A stretch of 64,000 nt of DNA from Amorphus sp040750475 (GCF_040750475.1 NZ_JABJVY010000013.1:76142-140141), one strand, 5' to 3'; positions 34,037 through 43,091 are shown, numbered from the stretch's first letter. A program made the numbers and translations. The notes: generated from the letters alone by a model not told the origin.

Positions 34037-34813
34037 ATGGCTCACGCCGAAACGATGGAAACGGTCGCCGGCTGTCGCATCCGGGTGATGCGCAAAGGGG
34101 AGGGGGCGCCGCTGCTGTTCCTGCATGGCGCGGGAGGGGCGGGCGCGTGGCTCCCGTTCATGGACACGCTGGCCGAGCGCTATGACGTGATCGTGCCGGA
34201 GCATCCCGGCTTCGGCGGCTCAGACACGCCCGAATGGCTCGACAATGTCGGCGATCTCGCCTTCTTCTATCTCGATCTGATCGATCAGTTCGGCCTTGAG
34301 GATGTCCATCTGGTGGGCACCTCGATCGGCGGCTGGATCGCGGCGGAGATGGCGACCCGCAACTGCGAGAAGCTCAAGACGCTGACGCTGGTGGCGCCGG
34401 CGGGCATTCACGTGCAGGGCGTCAAGCGCGGCGACATGTTCACCTGGTCGCCGGAAGAGCTGACCCACAACCTGTTCCATAACCAGGAGATCGCCAAGGC
34501 GGTGCCGGCGCCCGCCGACGAGGACGAGCTGCTGGTCGTCCTGAAGAACCGGCTCACCACGGCCAAGCTCGGCTGGCATCCGCGCATGCACAATCCGGAT
34601 CTCAAGAAGTGGTTGCACCGCATTTCGGTGCCGACGCTGATCTTGTGGGGCGCGGAGGACAAGCTGCTGCCGCCGGACTACGGTCCGGCCTATCGCGATC
34701 TCATTCCCGGCTCGGCGCTCGAGACCTTCCCTGAGTGCGGGCATCTGCCCCACGTGGAGAAGGCCAACGAGTTCACGGCGAAGGTCGTCAACTTCATCGA
34801 GGGAGCCGCGTGA
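34037..34813 (+). CDS. Alpha/beta-hydrolase (C-C bond or ester hydrolase type)
   Basis: A 258-residue hydrolase. Nucleophile elbow GTSIGGW, oxyanion region LFLHGAGGAGAW, acid residue in LILWGAEDKLLPP and catalytic histidine in ECGHLPHVEKA. The length and HGAGG motif resemble meta-cleavage-product hydrolases and related esterases. The start at 34037 follows GGGAGGG. Its stop overlaps the start of the flavin monooxygenase gene (TGATG), which implies sequential reactions: oxygen insertion by the monooxygenase, then hydrolysis of the ester or cleavage of a side chain. That order is inference. Confidence 0.85.
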   Translation: MAHAETMETVAGCRIRVMRKGEGAPLLFLHGAGGAGAWLPFMDTLAERYDVIVPEHPGFGGSDTPEWLDNVGDLAFFYLDLIDQFGLEDVHLVGTSIGGWIAAEMATRNCEKLKTLTLVAPAGIHVQGVKRGDMFTWSPEELTHNLFHNQEIAKAVPAPADEDELLVVLKNRLTTAKLGWHPRMHNPDLKKWLHRISVPTLILWGAEDKLLPPDYGPAYRDLIPGSALETFPECGHLPHVEKANEFTAKVVNFIEGAA

Positions 34814-35979
34814 TGAAATTCTATCTGATGCACCTGATGCCGTATTCCGAGCTCGATCCGGACTACGACCAGGACCACAACTCCGCCTGGGTGACGCTCC
34901 CCAACAGCTACTACGACCCGAAAAAGGGCGCGAAGCTCTACAACCGCTATCTCGACGAGCTGGAATATGCCGACCAGCTCGGCTTCGATGGCGTCTGCGT
35001 CAACGAGCACCACCAGACCGCCTACGGGCTGATGCCGCAGCCCGGCGTCATGGCGGGCGCGCTGGCGCGGCGCACCAAGAAGGTGAAGATCGCGATCCTG
35101 GGGCGGGCTCTGCCGCTGCTCAATAATCCGGTCACCGTCGCGGAGGAGTTCGCGATGGTCGACAACATCACCGAGGGGCGCTTCATCGCCGGCTTCGTGC
35201 GCGGCATCGGCTCCGAATATCATTCCTGGAGCGCGAATCCGGCGCTGTCCCACGAACGCTTTCACGAGGCCCACGACCTGATCGTCCGCGCCTGGACGGA
35301 GACGGGGCCGTTCGCCTTCGAGGGTAAGCACTACGAGTTCCAATATGTGAATTTGTGGCCGCGCCCCTATCAGGAGCCGCATCCGCCGATCTGGATTCCC
35401 TCACAGGGTTCCAGCGAGACCATCGAATGGGCCTCGCACCCGGACCGGCGCTACACCTATCTGCAGACGTTCACGCCGGTAGCGATGCTCGCCAAGTATA
35501 TGCAGATGTATAAGGACATGGCGGCCGAGCACGGCTACGAGGCGACCGAGGACCAGCTCGGCTGGTCTGTGCCGATGTATATCGCGGAGACCGACGAGGC
35601 CGCGCGCCGGGAAGCCAAGCCCCACATCGAGGCGTTCTTGAACAAGTTCCTGCGCATGCCGAAGGAGATGCTGCTGCCGCCGGGCTATCTCTCCTTGAAG
35701 TCCATGCTCGGCGTGATGAAGGCGAAGTCGTCGATCGGCGGCAAGCAGACCATCGACGACGTCATCGATAAAGGCATGTTCATTTGCGGCAGCCCGGAGA
35801 CGGTACGCCAGCGGCTGGAGACCTATCAGAAGGAAATCGGCTTCGGTCACCTTCTGTCGTTGCTGCAGTTCGGTACCCTGCCGGCGGATCTCACCCGCAA
35901 GAACATGGAACTCTATGCCGGCGAGGTGATGCCCTATCTCCGGCAGACCGTCGGCGCCTCGGTCGAAGCGGCGCAGTGA
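34813..35979 (+). CDS. LLM-class flavin-dependent monooxygenase
   Basis: A 388-residue luciferase-like TIM-barrel monooxygenase. Seen: N-terminal MKFYLMHLMPY, FDGVCVNEHHQTAYGLMPQP with the conserved NEHH, ILGRALPLLNNPVTVAEEFAMVDNITEGR and PPIWIPSQG. Such enzymes use FMNH2 supplied by a separate reductase and O2 to insert oxygen. A reductase candidate lies at 37864-38529. The start shares a base with the preceding hydrolase stop. The substrate is unknown. Confidence 0.87.
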   Translation: MKFYLMHLMPYSELDPDYDQDHNSAWVTLPNSYYDPKKGAKLYNRYLDELEYADQLGFDGVCVNEHHQTAYGLMPQPGVMAGALARRTKKVKIAILGRALPLLNNPVTVAEEFAMVDNITEGRFIAGFVRGIGSEYHSWSANPALSHERFHEAHDLIVRAWTETGPFAFEGKHYEFQYVNLWPRPYQEPHPPIWIPSQGSSETIEWASHPDRRYTYLQTFTPVAMLAKYMQMYKDMAAEHGYEATEDQLGWSVPMYIAETDEAARREAKPHIEAFLNKFLRMPKEMLLPPGYLSLKSMLGVMKAKSSIGGKQTIDDVIDKGMFICGSPETVRQRLETYQKEIGFGHLLSLLQFGTLPADLTRKNMELYAGEVMPYLRQTVGASVEAAQ

Positions 35980-36013
35980 CGGACGTCCGGTCCCGGTGCC
36001 GGGCGGGCTGGAT

Positions 36014-36724
36014 CTACCAGCCCTCTGGGTCCGGGTTGGGCTCGACCAGGATGGAGAACAGGTGGGCGGCCATCGCCGCCTCCGCCCAATCCGGGTTGCG
36101 CGTCCTGAGCGCGGAGAGGATCTCGTGATGCTGGCGGTGGGTGCGCCGGGTCCGTTCGTCGACCGGCTCGGAATAGGTGTTGAAGATCGACGCCGGCAGC
36201 TCCAGCGAGGCGGCGAGGATGCGTTCCAGCCGCGGACTGTCGGCGGCGCGGGCGATGGTGGCGTGGAACTCGTTGTTGAGCTCGTCGAAGCGCGCCAGGT
36301 GCTTGTGCCAGCCGACGTCGTTGAAATGGGCCTCCATCTCCGCCTCGACGGCCTCCAGGTGGGCGATCTGTTCCGGCGTGATCCTGAGGGCGGCCCGGCG
36401 GGCGCCATGGGCCTCCAGCTTGGCGCGCAGGCGGAAGATCTCGGCCACGTCGGCGAGCGAGAAGCTCGCCACTTGGCCGCGCCGATAGCGCTCCAGCACG
36501 ACCAGGCCCTCGTTGTGGAGCCGGCTGAGCGCCTCGCGCACCGGGGTCCGGCTGAGCCCGATCAGCTTGGCGAGCTTGGCCTCCTGCAGGGTCTCGCCGG
36601 ATTTCAGGTCTCCGGAGATGATGGCGGCGCGAATGTAGCGATAGGCCGTGTCGACCGCGCCGTTGGCGTCGGAGGCGCGGGGCGAGGGAGAGGTCGTGTC
36701 CGGAGCGTTTCGGGTGTCCGTCAT
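36014..36724 (-). CDS. GntR-family regulator with FCD ligand domain
   Basis: A 236-residue protein. Winged helix at about residues 25-90 (LQEAKLAKLIGLSRTPVREALSRLHNEGLV), then an all-helical FCD domain with the metal/ligand residues in RFDELNNEFHATI and HRQHHEIL. FCD regulators usually sense small carboxylic acids. I start at 36724 (ATG after GAGA); a frame from 36811 would add 29 residues. It is divergent to the SDR-FMN reductase-TRAP operon, which it probably controls. A dyad at 36884 is a candidate site. Confidence 0.85.
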   Translation of the reverse strand: MTDTRNAPDTTSPSPRASDANGAVDTAYRYIRAAIISGDLKSGETLQEAKLAKLIGLSRTPVREALSRLHNEGLVVLERYRRGQVASFSLADVAEIFRLRAKLEAHGARRAALRITPEQIAHLEAVEAEMEAHFNDVGWHKHLARFDELNNEFHATIARAADSPRLERILAASLELPASIFNTYSEPVDERTRRTHRQHHEILSALRTRNPDWAEAAMAAHLFSILVEPNPDPEGW

Positions 36725-37000
36725 GGTCTCTGTGGTCGGCTCGAACGGGGTCGCGCGGTGGTGGTCGGAGGGGCGAACAGGCGTCGATGGTATGCGAAAT
36801 GGGCAACTCATGCGACCGCGGGCTCACGAAATGCACGGATTTCGGTCGATAGCCGCGATGGCGGGATTGATTGGCTTGAGAAGTGGCATACGATACCAAC
36901 CAACGCGTGGCGCACGAGCGGGATGAGGAAAAGCGGGAGCCGGTCTTCCGTCCGCATTCCGACCGACCTTCATAATATTGATCACGCACGAGGGGATTAG
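36725..37000. other. Divergent control region between the GntR and SDR genes
   Basis: A gap of 276 bases with no gene. It holds the dyad TGGCATACGATACCA (36884-36898; TGGnATnnnATnCCA) and a half-related TGGTATGCGA at 36788-36797. FCD-type GntR regulators of the FadR group bind TGG-Nn-CCA dyads, so this is a reasonable operator candidate. No clear sigma-70 boxes are seen. Confidence 0.45.
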
Positions 37001-37849
37001 ATGGATATCCAGGCGGGGATGGTCGCCTATATTTCCGGCGCGGGTTCGGGCATCGGACGGGGCGTTGCCCGGGTGCTGGCGGGCCGCGGCGTGCGCGTCG
37101 GTGTCGCCGACATCCGCGAAGAGGCGGCGGCGGAGACCGTTCGGCTGATTACGGCCGACGGCGGCGAGGCGATCGCGCTTCAGGTCGACGTCTCCGACAA
37201 GGCGTCGGTGGAGGCCGCGGCCGACGCGATCGAGCAGGCGTTCGGGCGGATCTCGATCGTCTGCAACAATGCCGGCGTCGCCATGCACGGCGTCCCGGTG
37301 CATGAGGTTAGCTCCGAAGAGTGGGACTGGGTCGTCGGCGTCAATCTTTATGGCGTTATACACGGGGTTCAGACGTTCGTGCCCCGGCTTCTGGCCCACG
37401 GCGGATCGGGCCATATCGTCAACACCGCCTCGATCGGCGGTTTCCAGGTCAACGCGGCCTTTCTCACTGGCCCCTATTCGACCACGAAATATGCCGTGGT
37501 GGCGCTGAGCGAAGCGCTCGCCAACGAGCTGACGGACGCGCCGATCGGGGTCTCGATCCTGGCGCCGGCGGCGGTGAACACGTCGATCCATCTCTCCGAG
37601 CGCAGCCGGCCGGAGCGGCTTGGCGGCGCCTATGTCCGCCCGGAAAACCACTTCATGGGCGAGCTGATCCAGGATGGCGCCGATCCGCTGGAAATCGGCA
37701 GGCATGTGGTCGACGCGATCGAGGCCGACGCGCTCTACGTCTTCACCCATCCGGAGACGGAGGAGTGGCTGGCAAATCGCTGCGCGCGGATCCTCTCCGG
37801 CTTCGATCGCCTGCGCGCCGCCGGCGATCGCCGGCAAGCGGCGGAATGA
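37001..37849 (+). CDS. Short-chain dehydrogenase/reductase
   Basis: A 282-residue classical SDR. Seen: SGAGSGIGRGVARVLAGRG, acidic ADIRE favouring NAD, NNAGVAMHG, catalytic serine in NTASIGG and YSTTK, and a longer C-terminal region than usual (THPETEEWLANRCARILSGF), as in cyclohexanol-type or YciK-like SDRs. GAGGGG precedes the ATG. It starts the rightward operon SDR - FMN reductase - TRAP transporter. Confidence 0.87.
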   Translation: MDIQAGMVAYISGAGSGIGRGVARVLAGRGVRVGVADIREEAAAETVRLITADGGEAIALQVDVSDKASVEAAADAIEQAFGRISIVCNNAGVAMHGVPVHEVSSEEWDWVVGVNLYGVIHGVQTFVPRLLAHGGSGHIVNTASIGGFQVNAAFLTGPYSTTKYAVVALSEALANELTDAPIGVSILAPAAVNTSIHLSERSRPERLGGAYVRPENHFMGELIQDGADPLEIGRHVVDAIEADALYVFTHPETEEWLANRCARILSGFDRLRAAGDRRQAAE

Positions 37850-37863
37850 GGGGAGAGGCAGAT

Positions 37864-38529
37864 ATGCGGCACGATCTCGACATCACCTTGCGCGCCTTTC
37901 GGCCGACCCATTCCGGCGACGCCCCCCATATCGTCGGCATCGGCGGGACCACCCGGATCGGCTCCTCCTCGGAGACCGCGCTGCGGCTGGCGCTTGCCGA
38001 AGCGGTGCGTCTCGGCGCAACCGCGGAGATGATCGCGGGCCCACTGCTCGACCTGCCGGCCTACGATCCCGCCAACGACCATCGCAGCCCGTCCGCCCAG
38101 CGACTTGTGCAGGCGCTCAGACGCGCCGACGGGATCATCATCGCCACGCCGAGCTATCACGGCGGCATGTCGGGCATCATCAAGAACGCCATCGACTATG
38201 CGGAGGATATGCGCGGCGACGCGCGGCCCTATTTCGACGGCCGCGCCGTCGGCGTGATCGTCACCGCCTATGGGACGCAGGCGCTCGGCACGACGCTCTC
38301 CGGCGTGCGCTCCATCGTACACGCGCTGCGTGGCTGGCCGACGCCGTTCGCCGCCGCCATCAACGCCCAGACGACCCCGTTCGAAAACGGCCGTGTGACC
38401 CAGCCCGAGGTCGAGGTTCAGCTCGCCACCGTGGCGGGCCAGGTCGTCCAGTTCGCCCGTGCGATGGGGGCATTTTCCGGCTATGGCAACCCGGCCGACG
38501 CGGCCGTGGAGGTGGCAGAGGGGAGATAG
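37864..38529 (+). CDS. NAD(P)H-dependent FMN reductase
   Basis: A 221-residue flavodoxin-fold reductase. Seen: phosphate loop GIGGTTRIGSSSETAL and flavin-binding ATPSYHGGMSGIIKNAIDY. It would supply reduced FMN to the LLM-class monooxygenase at 34813-35979, forming a two-component system; the pairing is inference from neighbourhood. I chose the ATG at 37864 with GGGGAGAGG upstream; an ATG overlapping the SDR stop (37846) is possible and adds six residues. Confidence 0.87.
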   Translation: MRHDLDITLRAFRPTHSGDAPHIVGIGGTTRIGSSSETALRLALAEAVRLGATAEMIAGPLLDLPAYDPANDHRSPSAQRLVQALRRADGIIIATPSYHGGMSGIIKNAIDYAEDMRGDARPYFDGRAVGVIVTAYGTQALGTTLSGVRSIVHALRGWPTPFAAAINAQTTPFENGRVTQPEVEVQLATVAGQVVQFARAMGAFSGYGNPADAAVEVAEGR

Positions 38530-38608
38530 CGTTCGGCCGTTCGGCACGAGCGGGCGATCACACAAAACGAGGTCCAGCGAAGCGGACCCAGATCCGGGAG
38601 GAAACAAG

Positions 38609-39592
38609 ATGAAGATGTTTTTCCGCTTTACGGCTGCCGCGCTTACGGCAGGCGCCATTGCCGCGACGCCTGCGCTTGCCGAGACGGTTTCGATCTCGAC
38701 GCTGCCGCCCGGCGCCATCAACAACGTTCAGGCCCAGGCGATCGCCAAGGTCGTGCAGGAACATTCCGACCTGCAGATGCGGGTGGTGACCTACAATTCG
38801 CCCGGCGCGATCATGGGGTCGACCCAGGCCGGGCAGACCGATTTCTCCTTCATTTCCACCGACGAGACGGGCGCCGCCTTCGATGGCGCGCCGCCCTATG
38901 ACGGCAAGGCGATGAAGGACCTGCGCGTTGCGGCGACGATCTTCCCGTTCAAGGTCGGCCTGGTGGTGCGCAACGATTCCGACATCCACTCCATCGCCGA
39001 TTTGAAGGGCAAGCGCATTCCCACCGGCTGGCAGGGCTTCCAGCAGGGGCTTTACCTGCTCGACGCCATGCTGGCGACGGGCGGAACCAGCCTGGACAAG
39101 CTGGTGGCGGAGGCCGACGGCGTGCCGACGGCGAACCTTCTGCGCGGCGCGGACGACCTGAAGGCCGATCGCATCGACGTGACCCAGTTCGCCGTAGGAG
39201 CGCCGAAGATGGCGGAGCTGGACTCGTCCATTCCCGGCGGCATTCGTTTTCTGAACCTGAAGGACACGCCGGAAGCGCGCGAGGCGATGGCGGCCGTCCG
39301 GCCGGAATATCAGCTGGCTGTGCAGAAGCCGGCGCCGCATCTGGCGGGCATCGACGGCGACACCACTCTGATGGAGTACGCCATGGTCGTGGTCGCCAAC
39401 AAGAATGTGCCCGACGACACCGTCTACGAGCTGGTCAAGGCGATCTACGGCAACAAGAAAGCTCTCGTCGCCGGCCATCCCTCCTTCAACGCCATGACCC
39501 AGGACGGGCTCGCCACGCCTCAGCCCCGGGTCGCCTATCACCCCGGCGCGGTGAAGTTCTTCAAGGAAGTCGGCATCTGGCAGGGCGACTGA
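38609..39592 (+). CDS. TAXI-family TRAP transporter solute-binding protein
   Basis: A 327-residue periplasmic binding protein. A signal peptide ends at about residue 24 (ATPALA). Typical TAXI features: VVQEHSDLQMRVV, the STQAGQTDFSFISTDE stretch, SIADLKGKRIPTGWQG and MAAVRPEYQLAVQKP. It captures a carboxylate or aromatic compound for the fused permease downstream. GGGAGGA lies six bases upstream. A hairpin separates it from the permease gene. Confidence 0.88.
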   Translation: MKMFFRFTAAALTAGAIAATPALAETVSISTLPPGAINNVQAQAIAKVVQEHSDLQMRVVTYNSPGAIMGSTQAGQTDFSFISTDETGAAFDGAPPYDGKAMKDLRVAATIFPFKVGLVVRNDSDIHSIADLKGKRIPTGWQGFQQGLYLLDAMLATGGTSLDKLVAEADGVPTANLLRGADDLKADRIDVTQFAVGAPKMAELDSSIPGGIRFLNLKDTPEAREAMAAVRPEYQLAVQKPAPHLAGIDGDTTLMEYAMVVVANKNVPDDTVYELVKAIYGNKKALVAGHPSFNAMTQDGLATPQPRVAYHPGAVKFFKEVGIWQGD

Positions 39593-39646
39593 TCGCCCCC
39601 GCCGCATTGCCCGCATTTATGGGTCCATGACCTAGGGCGATGAGGA

Positions 39647-39671
39647 CAGGCGGAGCTCGGGTCTCCGCCTG
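39647..39671 (+). terminator. Hairpin between TRAP binding-protein and permease genes
   Basis: The perfect 9-base arms CAGGCGGAG (39647-39655) and CTCCGCCTG (39663-39671) enclose a 7-base loop, with no T-tract. It has the same placement as the smoE-smoF hairpin and probably sets the ratio of binding protein to permease. Confidence 0.6.
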
Positions 39672-39762
39672 CCTCCCGACGGAGCGGATTTGAATCCATC
39701 CTGATTTTGGCTTTCGGACGGGTGTCGCCCGAACGCAAGTGGATCCAGCGAAGGACTGCCTG

Positions 39763-41724
39763 ATGGGCGGCGAGACGAGCGATGCCGAGGACGGCGTCAA
39801 GGACGCAAGACTGGTGAAAATCACGAGCACCGCGCTGGGCGCGCTGCTCGCCACGGCCGGCCTTGCATGGGCGGCCGACCTCTACCGCCTCGTCGGGTGG
39901 ACCTTTCTGACCGAGCAGTTCCTGGCCGCCACGCTCGGCTTCAGCCTCGCGCTGGTCTATATCACGCGGCCGATGAACCGCCTGGCCGTGGGGGCGCGGC
40001 GCCTGCCCTGGTACGATGCGGTGCTTGCGCTCGTCTCTCTCGGCGCGAGCCTTTATATGGCGGTGCGCTATCCCACCATCTTATCGGACTTCTTCTCCAC
40101 GCCGCGCGACGGCTTGATCGCCTCCTGGCTCCTGTTCGTGCTGGTGATCGAGGGGCTGAGGCGGACGGCCGGCTGGTCGCTGGTCATCGTGGTCCTGGCG
40201 TTCACGGTCTATGCCCTGGTGGGGCATCTGGTGGGCGGCGATCTTCAGACCAACGAAGTCGACCTCAACACCATGATCTTCTATCTGGGCGTCGACACCA
40301 GCGGGCTGTTCGGGATCGTGCTTCTGGTCGGCATCACGGTGGTGATCCCGTTCCTGTTCTTCGGCAATCTGCTGCACGCCTCTGGTGGCGCGTCCTTCTT
40401 CAACGATCTCTCGCTGGGGCTGATGGGGCGCTATCGCGGCGGCGCGGCGAAAATATCCATTCTCGCCTCCACGCTGTTCGGATCCATCTCCGGCATCGTG
40501 GTGTCGAACATCATGGCGACCGGCATCATCACCATTCCGATGATGAAGAAATCCGGCTTTAAGCCGGAACAGGCCGCGGCGATCGAGGCGAGCGCCTCCA
40601 ACGGTGGTCAGTTGATGCCGCCGGTGATGGGAGCCGTCGCCTTCCTGATGGCCGACTTCCTGCAGATTTCCTATGCGGAGGTCGCGCTTGCCGCGCTCGT
40701 ACCGGCGATCCTTTATTATCTCGCCCTGTTCATCCAGGCCGACCTGGAGGCGGGCAAGGCCGGGATCCGGCGGGTGCCCGCGAGCGAGATCCCGCGCCTG
40801 ATCGCGGTGATCGCCAAGGGCTGGTTCTTCGTGCTGCCGTTCGCGGTGCTGATCTATGCGCTGTTCTGGCTGAACCGCGAGGCGGAGAACGCGGCGATCT
40901 ACGCCTGCGTCGCCATCATCGCGGTGGGCTTCGTGATCGGCTATGGCGGTGGCCGGCTGACGCCCGGGGCGGTGTGGAAGGCGCTGGTCTCCACCGGGAT
41001 CTCGGCGGTGGACATCGTGATGATCTCGGCCGCCGCCGGCTTCATCATGGGCATCCTTCAGCTTACCGGGCTCGGCTTTGCGCTGACACTGCTTCTGGTC
41101 AAGCTGGGGGCGGGCAGCATCCTCGCGCTCCTGGTGATCGCGGGCATCATGTGCATCGTGCTCGGCATGGGCATGCCGACCTTGGGCGTCTATGTGCTGC
41201 TCGCCGTGCTGATCGCGCCGAGCCTGGTGGAGGTCGGCATCCAGCCGCTCGCCGCGCACATGTTCATCCTCTATCTCGGCATGATGTCGTTCGTGACGCC
41301 GCCGCTCGCGATCGCGGCCTTCTTCGCCGCCAACATCGCGCGCGCCGCGCCAATGAAGACCGGCTGGACGGCCATGCGATTTTCCTGGACCGCCTATATC
41401 ATCCCGTTCCTGTTCGTGTTTTCGCCCACGCTTTTGCTACAGAGTCCCTCGGTGACGGCGACGATCGTGTCGCTGGCGACGGCGACCATCGCGGTCTGGT
41501 TTGTCTCCGCCGGATCGATCGGTTACGGCTTGCAGCCGATGGGCCTCCTGACCCGCGTGCTCGCGGTCGTCGGCGGTGCGCTGCTTTTGATCCCGGTGGA
41601 GATGTTCCGTGGCTCCGCCATTGCCAACGGGATCGGAGTCGTGATGGTGCTTGCGGTGCTCGTCATGGAGCTCTCCGGCCGTCGCGGCCGCGGAGCGCCG
41701 GCCGAGCAGGGGGCTGCCGAATAG
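39763..41724 (+). CDS. TRAP transporter fused permease (DctQM type, 4TM+12TM)
   Basis: A 653-residue membrane protein that fuses the small Q and large M subunits, the form that pairs with TAXI binding proteins. The N-terminal quarter has about four helices. The M part contains SGIVVSNIMATGIITIPMMK, IEASASNGGQLMPPVMGAVA and LGMGMPTLGVYVLLAVLIAP, hallmark loops of the family. It drives uptake with a sodium or proton gradient. AAGGA lies seven bases before the ATG at 39763; a GTG at 39739 is possible. Confidence 0.9.
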   Translation: MGGETSDAEDGVKDARLVKITSTALGALLATAGLAWAADLYRLVGWTFLTEQFLAATLGFSLALVYITRPMNRLAVGARRLPWYDAVLALVSLGASLYMAVRYPTILSDFFSTPRDGLIASWLLFVLVIEGLRRTAGWSLVIVVLAFTVYALVGHLVGGDLQTNEVDLNTMIFYLGVDTSGLFGIVLLVGITVVIPFLFFGNLLHASGGASFFNDLSLGLMGRYRGGAAKISILASTLFGSISGIVVSNIMATGIITIPMMKKSGFKPEQAAAIEASASNGGQLMPPVMGAVAFLMADFLQISYAEVALAALVPAILYYLALFIQADLEAGKAGIRRVPASEIPRLIAVIAKGWFFVLPFAVLIYALFWLNREAENAAIYACVAIIAVGFVIGYGGGRLTPGAVWKALVSTGISAVDIVMISAAAGFIMGILQLTGLGFALTLLLVKLGAGSILALLVIAGIMCIVLGMGMPTLGVYVLLAVLIAPSLVEVGIQPLAAHMFILYLGMMSFVTPPLAIAAFFAANIARAAPMKTGWTAMRFSWTAYIIPFLFVFSPTLLLQSPSVTATIVSLATATIAVWFVSAGSIGYGLQPMGLLTRVLAVVGGALLLIPVEMFRGSAIANGIGVVMVLAVLVMELSGRRGRGAPAEQGAAE

Positions 41725-41766
41725 ACCGCTCGCTCGTCGGGTTCCGGCGAGGGATGACGGCGACCA

Positions 41767-42786
41767 ATGGAGGCAGGTTTGAAGGGCATCACGCTTCAGG
41801 CACCGGGTGGTCTCGATAGGCTTGTCGCCACCGAATTGGCCGATCCCGGCGCTCCCGGCGCCGCCGAGATCCGCGTGCGCATTCATGCCAGCTCGTTGAA
41901 CTTCCACGATCTCGGCGTGGTCAGCGGACGGATGCCGACCGAAGACGGCCGGATCCCGATGGCGGACGGGGCCGGCATCGTCGAAGCGGTGGGCGAGGGC
42001 GTGACGGAGTTCGCGGTCGGGGATCAGGTCGTCTCGACCTTCTTCCCGACCTGGCAAGCCGGCCCGCCGCCGGTGGCGAACTTTCAGACCACGCCCGGCG
42101 ACGGCGTCGACGGCTACGCGCGTGAAATCGTGGTGCGCTCGGTCGACTATTTCACCCACGCGCCGAAAGGCTACAGTCACTCCGAGGCGGCGACGCTGAC
42201 GACCGCCGGCGTGACAGCCTGGCGCGCGCTGATCGTCGATGGCGGACTGAAGGCCGGCGACGTGGTGCTGGTGCTTGGCACCGGCGGCGTTTCGATCTTC
42301 GCGCTGCAGATCGCCAAGGCCATGGGGGCGACGGTGATCGCGACCTCTTCGTCGGACGAAAAGCTTGAGCGCCTGAGGGCGATGGGCGCCGACCACACCA
42401 TCAACTACCGCACCCACGAGAACTGGGGCGAGCTTGCGCTTAAGTGGACCGGTGGTCGGGGTGCCGACCACGTCGTGGAGGTCGGCGGACCGGCGACCCT
42501 GCCACAGTCGATCACGGCTGCGCGCATCGGGGGGCATATCGCACTGATCGGCGTTCTGACCGGGCGGGCAGGCGAAATCCCGACCGCGCTGTTGATGGCG
42601 AAGCACCAGCGGCTGCAAGGCCTGATCGTCGGCAGTCGCGCCCACCAGACGGACTTCGTGCGTGGGCTGGAGGCGACCGGTATCCGCCCGGTGCTGGATC
42701 GCAGCTTCGAACTCGGCGAGATCGCCGATGCCTTCCACTACGAAATCTCGGGCGCCCACTTCGGCAAGATCTGCCTGGAGTTTTAG
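41767..42786 (+). CDS. MDR-family oxidoreductase (zinc-independent alcohol dehydrogenase-like)
   Basis: A 339-residue medium-chain reductase. Seen: GroES-like N-terminus HASSLNFHDLGVVSG and nucleotide-binding VLVLGTGGVSIFALQIAKAMG. The catalytic-zinc cysteine is replaced (SLNFHDL), so it is probably a quinone-oxidoreductase-like or enoyl-reductase-type enzyme. It does not match AcuI, the acryloyl-CoA reductase of DMSP metabolism. It follows the TRAP permease after 42 bases and likely belongs to the same operon. The start is uncertain; GGAGG lies inside the first codons, and a TTG at 41779 is an alternative. Confidence 0.82.
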   Translation: MEAGLKGITLQAPGGLDRLVATELADPGAPGAAEIRVRIHASSLNFHDLGVVSGRMPTEDGRIPMADGAGIVEAVGEGVTEFAVGDQVVSTFFPTWQAGPPPVANFQTTPGDGVDGYAREIVVRSVDYFTHAPKGYSHSEAATLTTAGVTAWRALIVDGGLKAGDVVLVLGTGGVSIFALQIAKAMGATVIATSSSDEKLERLRAMGADHTINYRTHENWGELALKWTGGRGADHVVEVGGPATLPQSITAARIGGHIALIGVLTGRAGEIPTALLMAKHQRLQGLIVGSRAHQTDFVRGLEATGIRPVLDRSFELGEIADAFHYEISGAHFGKICLEF

Positions 42787-43091
42787 GGGCGGAGAGGCAA
42801 CCTGCCGCCGATGCTTCCGGACGGATGCAGGACTGCGATCGGCGTTGTCGTTCGAAAGGGGGCGTATCCTGATCCTTCAGCCTTTTTCGCTCAGATGGAA
42901 ACTCTGAGCGGTAAGAACGTGCTCCTGGCCGATTTCGGATCTCGCGGATCGACGAACGCGTTGCCATGTTCAGCGTAGAATAGATAGCGCTTGCAGCCGT
43001 TTTTCAGACGGCATGGCGCAAGCGGATCTGTTGACGGGGGCCGCTGTTTGAGTGGCACCGATTGGCGACGAACCATCCTGAGGGCCGTTCG
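42787..43091. other. Gap upstream of the DMSP lyase gene
   Basis: 305 bases with no gene. It contains the palindromic repeat copy at 42888-42910 and a second hairpin, CGCTTGC (42988-42994) / GCAAGCG (43018-43024), with inner GCCG/CGGC pairs around a T-rich loop. The latter lies about 70 bases before the lyase start and could attenuate it. Confidence 0.5.
42888..42910 (+). repeat. Palindromic repeat copy 2
   Basis: The arms CGCTCAGA (42888-42895) and TCTGAGCG (42903-42910) have a 7-base loop. They are preceded by CCTTTTT and followed by GTAAGAA. It matches copy 1 at 16216-16238 in loop length, stem ends and flanks, with compensating changes in the stem (GGA/TCC to AGA/TCT). Confidence 0.5.

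Noticed and set aside
37001..39592. Considered whether the SDR, reductase and TRAP genes form part of a mobile element
   Set aside because: No integrase, transposase, terminal repeats or tRNA junction is visible.
41767..42786. MDR oxidoreductase near dddL considered as AcuI (acryloyl-CoA reductase)
   Set aside because: The N-terminal and cofactor-region sequences do not resemble AcuI. It fits a general zinc-independent alcohol dehydrogenase-like subgroup and is likely co-transcribed with the TRAP genes.
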